Source of the DNA: Scilla litardierei
Lineage: Eukaryota; Streptophyta; Magnoliopsida; Asparagales; Asparagaceae
DNA: 64,000 nt
Direction: 5' to 3'
Assembly (NCBI GenBank): GCA_030789695.1
Contig: CM061142.1
Location: 150,309,266-150,373,265 of the forward strand
The notes under the pieces are model-generated. The model saw nothing but the letters and a program-made list of their open reading frames with translations. It did not search any database and was not told the origin of the DNA. A program made the position numbers and the translations under genes. Within the stretch, counting starts at the first letter, position 1, and every line of letters begins with the position of its first letter. Shown piece by piece: positions 43,291 through 53,220 of the stretch.

Positions 43291-44715
43291 CTCTTTCTTG
43301 TCCTCAAGGAAGACATGAAAGGGTAAAGCTTGGAGAAATGCAAGTAAGCAAATGATGAAATGTACCTTGAGAGATTCACGAAATTGAGCTTATATACGCG
43401 ATCAAGTGGAAATTTCAAATTCATAAAATCAAAGTACGTAGATCCATCTACATTGGTTAGAATATGATCCTAGGACATCACTTCTAGTCCAAATCGTCAA
43501 TTAATATGCTAAGATCACGACTACACCCAAGTCCTAGGATATTTCCTCTAACCCGTCTCTAAGTTGAAAACGAAGGAATCGAAGTTATACAATGGTCGGT
43601 GGAGGGATAATTCAAGGATAATGAGTTATTAGCCCATCGGAGGAAGTGGTTCATACGGTGTATCGAAGTTCCTTGATTCATGATGTTGCGATCTCATTCA
43701 TGCTCTCAAGTTTCTTCTCTTTTTTCATTTCAATTTTTTCAACTTTTTTCTTTTCTTTTTTTGGGATCATCATTGGTTCGTATAAGGAGCGCTGGGTCTG
43801 TGACTCCCAAGCCAGACAACCTTAGGGCACCGGGCCAAGAAGGACCCCTTGGACCTACCAGCTGAAATCAATGTGAATCTTTATTTTTTTGAATGCACTC
43901 TCCCCAAGCTAAACCTTTTGGCACGAGGCCCCGATGATTTCTGAGTCATAGGGATCCGGCTACTCAGTGTCGCTGGGAGAATGATGCACTTATTTTTCAA
44001 TACAAACACAAGCAAATATGTTTTTTCTTTTTTTTCAAAAGCTTGAATGGGTCAAGCCATAACAATCTTAAGTACTAAGGGACACATTGTTATCCAAGTT
44101 CCGAAGAGTTATAAAACACTATAATTGACTATCAATTCACCGTTCCATGTATAAAGTGGACTCCTAAGTTAAGCTCAACTTAGCACGGTTTTAAGTACTT
44201 CTATCATAGGGGCTATGAGTATAGTCCCGAAATGCATATTAATTGGGGTCTGACGTTAAAAGCTTATCTTAGTCAAATATCCTAAGCAATATCGAGAAAT
44301 CGAGCGTAAAAGTGGAACATGAAATTCAACTCGATATATCACGCATATAAAATCTCAAATTCGAAAAATTCTTAAGGCGAATGCAAATATATACATATAG
44401 ATGCATGGTGATGCATGATGCATGATGCGAATGATGGTGTTTTTATCATTTTTGAACTTTCAAATTTTTATGAGTTGTTGATGCAATATGAGCTTGAAAT
44501 AAACGTGATGCATGTGAAAGAGAAAAGAAAGTAAAGGAGGAAGAAAAATGAAAAAATAGAAATAAAAAACAAGAAATACATGGAGGTGTGAGTGGTGAAG
44601 GATGAAAGTAAAAGAAAATAAGCATGGAAATGCTCCTTCCCTAAACTAAATCTCACATTGTCCATGAGTGCGTGAGGATAAAAAAAAGTAAGGGGGAAGA
44701 GTGTGGTACTTCTTA
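43291..44715 (-). other. 3' UTR of element G
   Basis: No coding content recognised. A T-rich/A-rich low-complexity stretch lies near 43715-43760 and an A-rich one near 44515-44580. Confidence 0.6.
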
Positions 44716-47700
44716 TCAAGCAGAGCCACCGTCAAGTGGTGGCAATGTGGGTGTGGTGGGTGGGCGGGGTTCGTCAGATGGTGATGGGTCTGCAGTAAGA
44801 GGTGGTGAGGTGGTGGATGGAGCAACGGTAGATGGAGTAGGTAAAGGCTCACGTGTGGATGGTGGTGGTGATGGAGGTGCTCCAGATGTGTATGGGGGTG
44901 ATAGAGGTGGTGTGGGAATGTGTCGTGTGGAAGTGGATGGCTGTGCAGATGATGATGGCTCAGATGGGTGGGATGGGGGTGGCATGAACAAGAGATGGGG
45001 TATAGCAGCGGGATAGTGCCAACGATAGATGGCCTCGAACTAGACTAGAGTGTCGTGACTATAGACGTGAGGCCATCTACCGAGGATTTGATCTCGGTCA
45101 AGGTGTTCTTAAATCCAGTCAGGATGCTAATAATGGAGGACTTGAAGTCCTTGAATGCCCTCTCCAATAGTGCAAGTCTCTCATCAGAGGAGAGATGTGG
45201 AGGAGGGGTGCTGCTAGAACCTTCGCCGGGATGACGAGATCTTCGGTGACACTGACGAATGGAAGTCTGACGTAGTGTATGTTGTGGAAGCCTAACGAGG
45301 CCTGACTGTATGGCAATGGATGGATCAGGAATAGCTGGGATCTCAGGTTGAGGCTGTTGAACTTGTGCAATCAGTGTAGGCTGGGGCTGGGCAGCGACCA
45401 AAAGAACTAGATCTGGAGGAAATCTCCACTGCACAGCTCCAGTTGCAGGGATCTTAAATCGATCGGGGTTGAGAATAATCGTGTACGGGGTAAAAGTGGG
45501 CCCATAAATCCAATAATATCTCTCATTCCTAATATCCTAAAGTATATGCATGTTAGTGAGGACCGAGAGATCTAGTGAAGTGGGGTTGGGGACGAGCATC
45601 CAGTGATCAGGGGGCTGAAATAATACGGGAGGGAGGCGGGAAATCACGGTGATGAGCCCACTGTAGAAAATCGTGGCTCGGGGGCTACTGATAGTGTGGA
45701 GAAACATATACCCCAGAAATGAACCAGCATGTATGAGATATCTGGGGAAAGTGTTGTCGTCATCGTGGATGTTTTAGGGATAGTGTTAGTTCTTGGCTTC
45801 AAGACTAATGTTGTTTTGATGATGATCAACACATTATGTTAGTGTGCTAATCAACCTTACGTTTTAGTCTCAGTTTATCTTACTGATTATATGTTGATGA
45901 GACAAAGCATAAAGCTTAGAGGATGATGCAATGGATATCTTAAAGACCTCCAAGAGTGAAAGGATGGACATCAATAGGAGCATTGCCATAGCTTGGAGCT
46001 TGATGAAAGAAAGCTCATCAAGAGGTGACAAAGCTTGGAAGTTGATGGGGAAGAATCAAGGCATCAAGTGCTTGAAGACTAGACTCTAGGAGAAGCAAAT
46101 TGTAATTCATGTAATATTTTATTTACTTGCTTTTCTCTTTTTGAGTCTAGGACATTATAATGCCTTGATTAGATGGTCTTTCATTCATGCATATGCATTT
46201 ACCATCTTAGTGAACCTTAGGATCATCATAGAATCCACTCCAATAGGTTTCCCATGCCAATAACTCAATTGGAGTTATTGTACTTCCAACAGGCGCCTGT
46301 TGAAGGCATGACAGGCGACTGGTGTTCACCAGGCGCCTGGCCATCCTTCAACAGATGCATGTTTTGCACAAGCTCAAGTCAATTTCTTGACTCAATACTT
46401 AAGCATTTGGTACATGCGACTGAAGTACAAAAGACAGGCACCTGTCAACCAATAGGCACCTAAACATTATTCATCAATCACCTACTGTGCCAATGTGCGT
46501 AACTTATCATTTGAGTTACTATCCATCTTTTGTGACATCAACTGAAGTGCATTAGTCAGGTGCATGTCAACCTTCAGGTGCCTGGACTTTATTCACCAAT
46601 TAACTGAATGCACAAGTGCGTAAGTTGTCTTTTCTCAGCTCAAATCCATCATGTGTGGCAATCGACTGATGAATCCTTTACAGGCGCCTGTACAGTGGTA
46701 CATGCGCATGTGTAGTCTTCTACAGTTGCCTGTCCTGGCTCAGATTATAGCAGTTGGAAAAATCTAGCCGTTACACCAGGTGCCTGATATCTCTTCATAA
46801 GTCGCCTGTCCGAGCTGTGCATTGTGGATTTGTTTGTTTTGGCTTTTTGCTTGGGTTTTAGGGGGTTTCTTGTCTTCCTATATATAGGAGATGACTTAGT
46901 TCTATTAGGTTTCTTGATTATGCTTGGAAATCTTTGAAGATCATATATCTCTTCATCAAGCCTCTCCTCATTCATTCCCTTCATTAGAGCTTCAATATTA
47001 TACTATAGCATCTAAGCTCTAGGGAATTTCTCCAAGGGATTTCAATCTCATTCCTTTCTTGGAGAACATCTTTCTTCTCTTCATTCGTATACTTAAGTAA
47101 GAAGTGTTAAGGTTCATTCCTAGAAGAGAGAAAGATCAATAAGTGCAATCAAAGCCTCATCTCAAGCACTTGGGTTTCACACTTGCATGCCTTCTTCTTC
47201 ACATTGGTAAGATCATATCAAGTCATAAGTAAGTGTCATTTCTTTTGTGAAACACTAACTCTCTTTGTGAGAGTTAGTTTTCTCCCTTTGTGGGAGGTTG
47301 TGTCCTTGTATATGACTAACCCTTCTGTAGGGTTTGTGTCCTCCCTTTGTGGGGGGTTTTCGTCCTTTTGTAGGACTAACCCTTGTGTGTAGGGTTTGGT
47401 GTGTCTTTGTGTAGGACAAAATCCCTTGTGTATGGTATCCCTTGTGTAGGTATTATATTCACTACTTTATGTATCATCATTGTGAATATTGGTGTGACTG
47501 GATGTACCCAAGTTGGGGAACCAGGGTAAAATCCTTTGTGTTTGCGATTGTTGTTGAGCATAATCTTTAATTTCCGCTGTTTATTGTGCATTAATTTCAG
47601 TAAATTTTAATTAAGCACTTTGCTTGCCTTTACACTATTCACACCCCCTCCAGTGCGCTAGGTCCCAACAGATAGGTCATGGCATAAAGGAAGTACAGTT

Positions 47701-48372
47701 CATTAAGTGGGACTTGGCCAGTTTCCTCCCTGCAGAAAATGGAGTTCGTAACGATGAAAAGAGCTATGCGAAGGTAGTGATGAATGATAGATGAAGCTTT
47801 AGCTTTAGCGATTGGAAATTCTGACTGACCAGTGATTTGCCTCCAGAAGTCATCAGCATCAAAGGCTAGGGGAATTTTGCTTTTATGGCCAAATACCCCA
47901 GGGGAGATAGCTATTGGCCACTTGAATAGGTTGTTCAAGGAAATATAAGACATGCCATACTCCTTATTCATCAAGCAAAAGGAAAAACCAGAGGGTTGGT
48001 GCTTGAATGAACTAAGAAACTTAATGGTGAGTCTCTTGTAGGTGCATGCCTTACACTCCATGAAGTCACTCCACCCAATGTTGTGCAGGAGGGGTCCGAC
48101 ACCCTCAGTGAGACCCAAAGAGTTCAGAGCTAAGATGCTCGGAAACTTGGTTGGAATGATGGTTCTCCGATAAAGGGTCATGAAAGTGTTCTACTGATGT
48201 TCGTCAGCGAAGATAATCCCCATGGTGTCTATCTGAGGGGGTGGATTGGCGTGTGGCTTAGGAGGGGTAGTGGATGTGGACACAATAGCAGTGGACATGT
48301 GTGCAAGTGTTTTTCTACATTGTCCCCCTCTCGTGGGGGTGGAACACGCTTAGTGTGGCCTCGTGTCAGCAT
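44716..48372 (-). pseudogene. ORF3 of element G (ATHILA ORF-1-like), split by solo LTR H
   Basis: On the minus strand the likely ATG is at 48372 (MLTRGHTKRVPPPRE, compare C). The folded domain follows: MGIIFADEHQ, LLHNIGWSDFM, ISLNNLFKWPIAI, KASSIIHHYLRIALFIV and PLNELYFLYAMT down to 47676. After removal of H (45784-47670) and one GATAG it continues with IFYSGLITVIS and DLSVLTNMHIL, a stop at the end of that block, and YYWIYGPTFTPYTIIL. The C-terminal part has a Gln/Pro-rich linker and a heptad-like segment (LLERAFKDFKSSIISILTGF) ending with a stop at 45045. A shifted Pro/Ser-rich tail ends at 44716. Several stops and shifts make it non-functional. Confidence 0.78.
45784..47670 (+). mobile_element. 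Element H: solo LTR of the Sirevirus-like E group
   Basis: A single LTR of 1887 bp, starting TGTTAGTTCTTGG and ending GGTCCCAACA, flanked by the duplication GATAG (45779-45783 and 47671-47675). It resembles the E LTR over its length and carries the same CAGGCGCCTG array (about 46285-46810), with a TATATATAGG box at 46879-46888. Solo LTRs arise when the two LTRs of one element recombine. It sits in ORF3 of G. Confidence 0.93.
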
Positions 48373-48830
48373 TGATGGTGAATGTGGTGTGAAAGCAATG
48401 TGGTGTGTGTAAGTGAGTAAGTGTAACACATGACTCTATGCAAATTTTGCAAATTTCAGTGAGCAACTCAATTGATCGGGTTAAAATTGAAGTGGAGTTT
48501 GAGAACGAAGTTACCCAAGTGGTCGTGGCTCCTCGCTGTAGTGAATATGCTCTCAAGATGCAGATGATCTCCCTCAAGCTACCTAGATGCACCCGCGTCG
48601 ATTTGAAGTGGTCGAAAATTCCCATGCGCTACCGTTAGGGTTTTTGTGTGGGTCGTTTTCGACGAAGGAGATGGTGGTGGTGGATGGTTTGCAGGCTAGG
48701 TGTGTGTATGAGTGAGAAATTGGAAGATGAGAGGGGCTTACGGTGGTTGGGTGATCGGAGAAGAAGAAGAATAGGGAAGAGGATAAGTTGAAATGTTTGA
48801 TGGAAATCGAAGGAACTCGGCCGTTTGGGG
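48373..48830 (-). other. Leader of ORF3 in G
   Basis: On the minus strand, downstream of the TATA-like box, a donor-like GTAAGC begins at 48741, with acceptor-like AG sites before the ATG at 48372. The order resembles C. The intron is inferred. Confidence 0.4.
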
Positions 48831-48839
48831 GTTTAAATA
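48831..48839 (-). promoter_or_regulatory. TATA-like box for ORF3 of G
   Basis: TATTTAAAC on the minus strand, just downstream of the motif array. Confidence 0.5.
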
Positions 48840-48840
48840 G

Positions 48841-49570
48841 ATAGGCAATGCGATCAAGCAACGCCGTCGAGTGACACAGTCAGGTCGCCTGATGGAAATC
48901 CACTTCGTTTCATTTGACTCGAACCCAGTTGACGCTGGTGAGGTGACGCGGTCACGTCGTTGGCAAAACGACCACGTCGTTGGTAAAACGACCACGTCGT
49001 TGGCAAAACGACCACGTCGTTGTGGGAAATGAAGGTTTAAAAGTGAGCTACACTCGGTCGTGTCATCTGGGTGAAGCGACCGTTTCAAAGGATTGAATTA
49101 AGAGCCAAAATTTCCAGAGATTTGGGCTTGGGATGCGATCGCGTTGCTTTAACGAAACAATCGCATCGCATGATGGTGAGATTTTGGCCTTGGTGATGAT
49201 TGAAGAAACATCCATTTTGCTTGGGCAGGACGATCATGTGGAAGGGAATTTGAGTGGGAAAATTTTGCTCGAAACATAGGTTGACGCAGTCGCAATGCTT
49301 AGACGATGCGCCCGTGTAAAAAAGGGTGATTTGAGGGCAAATTTTCCAGAGAAATCGCCTCGGGATGCGGCCACATGGTCTCAAAGAAACGACCGTGTGA
49401 ATCTCAAGTTCCCATTTTCGAATTCCTTCTCATTTTGCCTCTATTGACATGGCCGCGTGTGCTACGTCCGCGACCGCGTCTGCCAACACAAGCTGCTTTG
49501 ATTTCTTGGTTCCCTTGCCTTCCTCCACGTGGTCGCGTGGAATATTCCACGTGGTCGCGTCGCTCTCCCT
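48841..49570 (-). repeat. Motif array upstream of ORF3 in G
   Basis: Fifteen or more CGACC-ACGTGG / CCACGTGGTCGCG type elements in about 730 bp, related to the motifs in G's LTR. The array includes a regular 20-bp tandem repeat at 48961-49020. Confidence 0.7.
48961..49020 (-). repeat. Three tandem copies of a 20-bp unit
   Basis: The unit TGGCAAAACGACCACGTCGT repeats three times with one substitution, and a partial copy precedes it. Confidence 0.9.
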
Positions 49571-49675
49571 GCGATGAAAATGACTTGGATCAAATAGGGT
49601 TTTTGGGGATTCTTATATTTGCTCAAAATCAAACTATCTTAAGTGGTAAAAATTAGAGATATAGAGACTAAAAAC

Positions 49676-49726
49676 TTGGGTTGCATCCCAAGAAGCGATT
49701 GTTTTAAGTCATTAGCTCGACTCCCT
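49676..49726 (-). promoter_or_regulatory. Conserved stem-loop motif after protease in G
   Basis: On the minus strand CGCTTCTTGGGATGCAACCC corresponds to the motif in C and I. The arms CTTGGG and CCCAAG pair perfectly around a 6-nt loop. It directly follows the protease-linker stop, so no RT region lies between. Confidence 0.65.
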
Positions 49727-49735
49727 TTATGATTT

Positions 49736-50872
49736 TCATGGCGACTCCGGGGTAGAAAGCGTGAGCTCAACTCTCGCTCCACGCTCCTCCTTGTTGTTGC
49801 TTGACGTAGAAATGCATAGTCCCTTCATTTTCAGCTCTTTGGGGTCAATGACATGTGATCGTGGGTCCCCTTCCTTGGCCCTCTTCTTTGGTATTCGATC
49901 AAGCTTCCTCGCTAGAGCGATCGTCTCCACGTCTTCTTCGTGCTTGGCGATTGCATACAAAAGCTCCTTCGTGGAGCTTAAAAATATGTCCTCTAGCTCC
50001 GTCTCTTAATCACCTCTTCCAAATGGTCGACCTGATAGTAGTCGTCCTCCATGAACTCCTTCATGCTCTTTTAAGGTCGAATTCATCTCTCTCTCTCTCT
50101 TTTGACGTTAAGGGACAGCTTCCCTCCATTTACGTCTATCATCACCCTCGTGATGGCTAAGAACAGACGCCCTAATATAATAGGAATACATGTGTCTTCC
50201 GGTATATCCATAATCATGAAATCGCATGTGATGATCATGTCTCCCACCTTCACCGACACGTCTTCCAAAATTCCCATGGGGTATTTGATTGATCTATCAG
50301 CGAGCTGCAACATCACCCTTAAGGGCTTTGGCTCCACCATCCATAATCTCTCGCTTATGCCCAGCGGCATTAAGCTCACACTTGCACCCAAGTCACATAA
50401 CGCCCTTTTGATTGTCATATTTCATATGGCACAAGGGATGGCGAAGCTTTCTGGATCTTCAAGCTTCTCGATGCTATTCCTTTGGGGGATTGCACTACAC
50501 TCCATAGATAATACGACTTTTTTTCCTTCTCCCTCCTGTCGTGATCAACTCCTTCAAGAATTTTGCATACGATGGGATCTCTGAGATGGCATCTAATAAT
50601 GTGATCGTAATGTTCAGTTGCTTCAACACATCGAAGAATTTCTCGTACATCTCTTCAATTTTCGCCTTCGCCAATCTCGAAGGGAATGGAACCTTAGGGA
50701 CGTACACTCTTGGAGGATTCGCTGGGGTGTCTCCATCAGATTTTTCAGTTTCCATGTTCCTTGGTGGTTCCACATTCGTTGATTCTACATGATCATTTTC
50801 ATCGAGCTCGATCTCGATGCGAGGGTCAACTTCCACCAGGTGCTCCCTTTCCTCAACAGCTGGCATTGCCAT
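49736..50872 (-). pseudogene. Retropepsin region of element G
   Basis: On the minus strand: acidic linker, then VPFPSRLAKAKIEEMYEKFF and the block IPSYAKFLKELI (50872-50495), a stop and shift, then the protease (50418-50083) with CDLGASVSLMPL, MGILEDVSVKVGDMI and PIILGRLFLA, where the usual Pro after GR is Leu. The frame is then lost; a later frame at 49960-49736 gives the linker end. It is homologous to the C protease (DLGAS at 15194). Broken by stops and frameshifts. Confidence 0.82.
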
Positions 50873-50879
50873 GTCTTCG

Positions 50880-51835
50880 GTCTATTTACCACTCCTCATG
50901 GTAATGGCATTGACATGTCCCTGTGGATTTGTCTCTGTCTGCCCTAGCATCTGCCCTTGTTGCCTACTTAGTTGCACAACTTGCTGGGCCAGCTATGCAA
51001 CCTGAGTTTCCACGGACTTTTGGCCCGTCATGAGCTGCTAAAAATATGTTTGGAAGTATTCGTTTCTCTGCCACTGCATGACAATAAAACTTTCCATTAG
51101 TTTCTCAAGATTGGATTTTACAAGGGGTGGGGATAGTGGTTGAGTAGGTTGCTGAAAATTATTTGGAGGTCCATAGGGTTGTTGCTGCTGCTGCGGAATG
51201 GCATTTGTGGCTGCACTCACCCACTCCGATACGAGAAATTATGGTGGTTTTTCCACCCTTGATTGAATGTATTGGAGTAAGGATTGTTTCCTTGGCATTG
51301 ATTGTTCCCATATAGAGCATTAGTTTGCTTTATTGTCATTCCCGGGGGTGTGGCAGGCATTCTTCTCTAGGGTGTCCCTACACACCACAAACCTCACAAA
51401 ATGCCACTGTAGGTGGATTAGCAGCACCAAGTCCTAATCTAGATAATTTTTCGTCAGAGAATCAAACTTGGCAGAAAGCATAGAAGCCTCATCAAGCTCA
51501 TACTTACCTCCTTTCTTCGAGGTAGCTATCTCATTGTTCCACCAATAATTGTTAGCGGCCATATTTTCTAACAGCTTTTTGGCCTCTTCCGAGTCTTGTT
51601 CAAAATGGCACAATTAGCGGCAGCATCGATTGACATTTTCACTTCACGGGAGCGTCCATTGTAGAAAGCTTGGATCAATAGCCAGTCAGGCACATCGTGG
51701 TGTGGGCAGTTGCATTGCAAGTCTTTGAATCTTTTCCAAGCTTCATACAGTAACTCCTGGTCAAGTTGTGTGAACCACGTGATCTTATTACGCATTTTGA
51801 CTGTTTTCCCTGGAGGAAAGAACTTAGTTAAAAAT
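50880..51835 (-). pseudogene. gag: Gag of element G, 5' truncated
   Basis: On the minus strand from the junction: FLTKFFPPGKTVKMRNKI, LLYEAWKRFKDLQ, CPHHDVPDWLLIQAFYNG and SIDAAANCAIL, matching C Gag from FVDKFYPPSKT on. Downstream are a Gln-rich stretch (near 51190) and PPNNFQQPTQPLSP. The N-terminal half is missing because the sequence changes to element I at about 51835. Stops and shifts occur near 51580 and beyond. Confidence 0.78.
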
Positions 51836-51839
51836 GCGC

Positions 51840-52151
51840 GTGATAATACCCCGGACCCTCTCACTGAGGAAGAAGAGAACGATGCTGATGTCGTTAGGAT
51901 TAAAGAGCTCTGCAAGCTCTCTTCGGTGAAGCAAGGAAAGAACGCGCCACCGGTAAATACTTCACCACCACTGGGAAAGAACAAAGGAGCCAAGAACCGA
52001 AGCTTGATGGAGTCATCCTCACAATAATTAGAGAGGAAGCGCACTTAAAGGAGGCCAAGCAAGAGGAAGCACAACATCTGAATCCTACCGGCCTCCTCAC
52101 AAAGTTTGACATGCGCATCTCCTATGCACCGAACATCATGTGCTCAACGTA
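51840..52151 (+). pseudogene. Protease linker end of element I
   Basis: One frame carries DADVVRIKELCKLSS, matching DADVARIRELCKLSK of C. A shifted frame further on ends with TKFDMRISYAPNI, matching KFDGCISYAPNI. The two landmarks show that I and C end their protease frame the same way, with no RT following. Confidence 0.75.
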
Positions 52152-52176
52152 AAATCATAAGGGGTTGAGCTCAAGA

Positions 52177-52210
52177 CCTTAAACGAGCGCTTGTTGGGAG
52201 GCAACCCGAT
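52177..52210 (+). promoter_or_regulatory. Conserved stem-loop motif after protease in I
   Basis: GCGCTTGTTGGGAGGCAACC, nearly identical to C (16001-16033), at the same place. Confidence 0.7.
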
Positions 52211-52469
52211 GTTCATATCTTAGTTCTTTTTAGTTGAATTTTAGTTTTTATTTTTGCTGTAGATTTTTATTAGTTTAGTGAGTCAAGAGCCTAGAAAAAT
52301 TTGACAACGGGCAACGTTTTTATCGCAGGAAGAAGATGGAGGATAGCCATGGCGATGGAGATCAGCCCCGAGGACATGCTAAAATGATAAAGGAAGGAAG
52401 AAACTGACGGGGGAGGGAGAAACAAAAGATGGAGAAAAACAGAGAGTAGAGAGCTGAAACAAACAGCCT

Positions 52470-52735
52470 GCTTGGCCGAGTGAGATTCTCACTCGGCCGA
52501 GTAAGAAGTCATTCGATCGAGTGACAGGGAAGTCTCAAAAATCATACTCTGTAAATTTTATTTCACTCGGCTGAGTGATTAGTTCTACTCGACCGAGTAC
52601 AAGACTGTAGCAGAATCACAAAATGTTCATACAATGTCTTTATTTCTCACTCGACCGAGTGGAACTTGTCACTCGCCCGAGTGACTCGAACCACTCGGCT
52701 GAGTCGCTCTACTCAGCCGAAATTTCAAGAGTGTT
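52470..52735 (+). repeat. Internal palindrome array upstream of ORF3 in I
   Basis: About ten copies of CACTCGGCCGAGTG, ACTCGACCGAGT and variants in 265 bp. The LTR of I has the same motif type (57378-57748), mostly in the GACC form. Confidence 0.85.
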
Positions 52736-53220
52736 AATATCAGGTCCCCAAATCCCAAAATCTCCCAAAATCCCCTGACTGACTGTACCCCCTCCGACTC
52801 GCCTGAGCCTGAGCCTGACTCGACCGATCACGTCGACCCGATCGACGGCGGTGCCACCTCCGGATACACCCCCGGCGCTGCTTGATCGGTGATCACCCCC
52901 ATCTAGCCTTATTTCGTCCTATATCTTCCCCTATCTATTTCGTAATCCCTAATCCAACCCCCAACCATATTCAACCCAATTTTTTTTGCCAAATTATCTT
53001 GATCTACACCATACATACATTATGAATTCTTAACTCTAATTAATTGTTTTTGTGCAACAAGAAAGCTTGGGGGAGATCGACTGCTGATTTGGAGCTTAGG
53101 GGATCTCTCTCTCGCTTATTTACTTGCTCGGAGTCGCATCGTGCTTAATACACTCGTTCAATATTTTATTTCAAGCATTTTGATAGAACTTGATAGGTGT
53201 GCATCTCATGGCATTCACCG
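52736..53220 (+). other. Leader of ORF3 in I
   Basis: No clear TATA box; TTAATAT at about 52733 is weak. A donor-like GT at 52889 and a pyrimidine-rich stretch before 53061 suggest an intron like the one proposed in C. A polypurine-like AGCTTGGGGGAG lies at 53064-53075, as in C. Confidence 0.4.

Larger units (their letters stand above)
41769..51835 (-). mobile_element. Element G: Athila-like gypsy element without RT or integrase, truncated at both ends
   Basis: On the minus strand, from right to left: gag (51835-50880), protease region (50872-49736), stem-loop motif, palindrome array, TATA-like box, ORF3 (48372-44716, split by solo LTR H), 3' UTR, polypurine tract, 3' LTR. The 5' LTR, primer site and gag start are lost at the junction with I. 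No RT, RNase H or integrase is found between protease and ORF3. Confidence 0.8.

Noticed and set aside
44646..45016. Gly/Asp-rich plus-strand frame and His/Leu-rich minus-strand frame around 44700-45000
   Set aside because: Shadows of the Pro/Ser-rich tail of G ORF3 on the minus strand.
52725..52740. TATA box for ORF3 of I (TTAATAT)
   Set aside because: Weak match and not in the context seen in C; left as a note in the leader entry.
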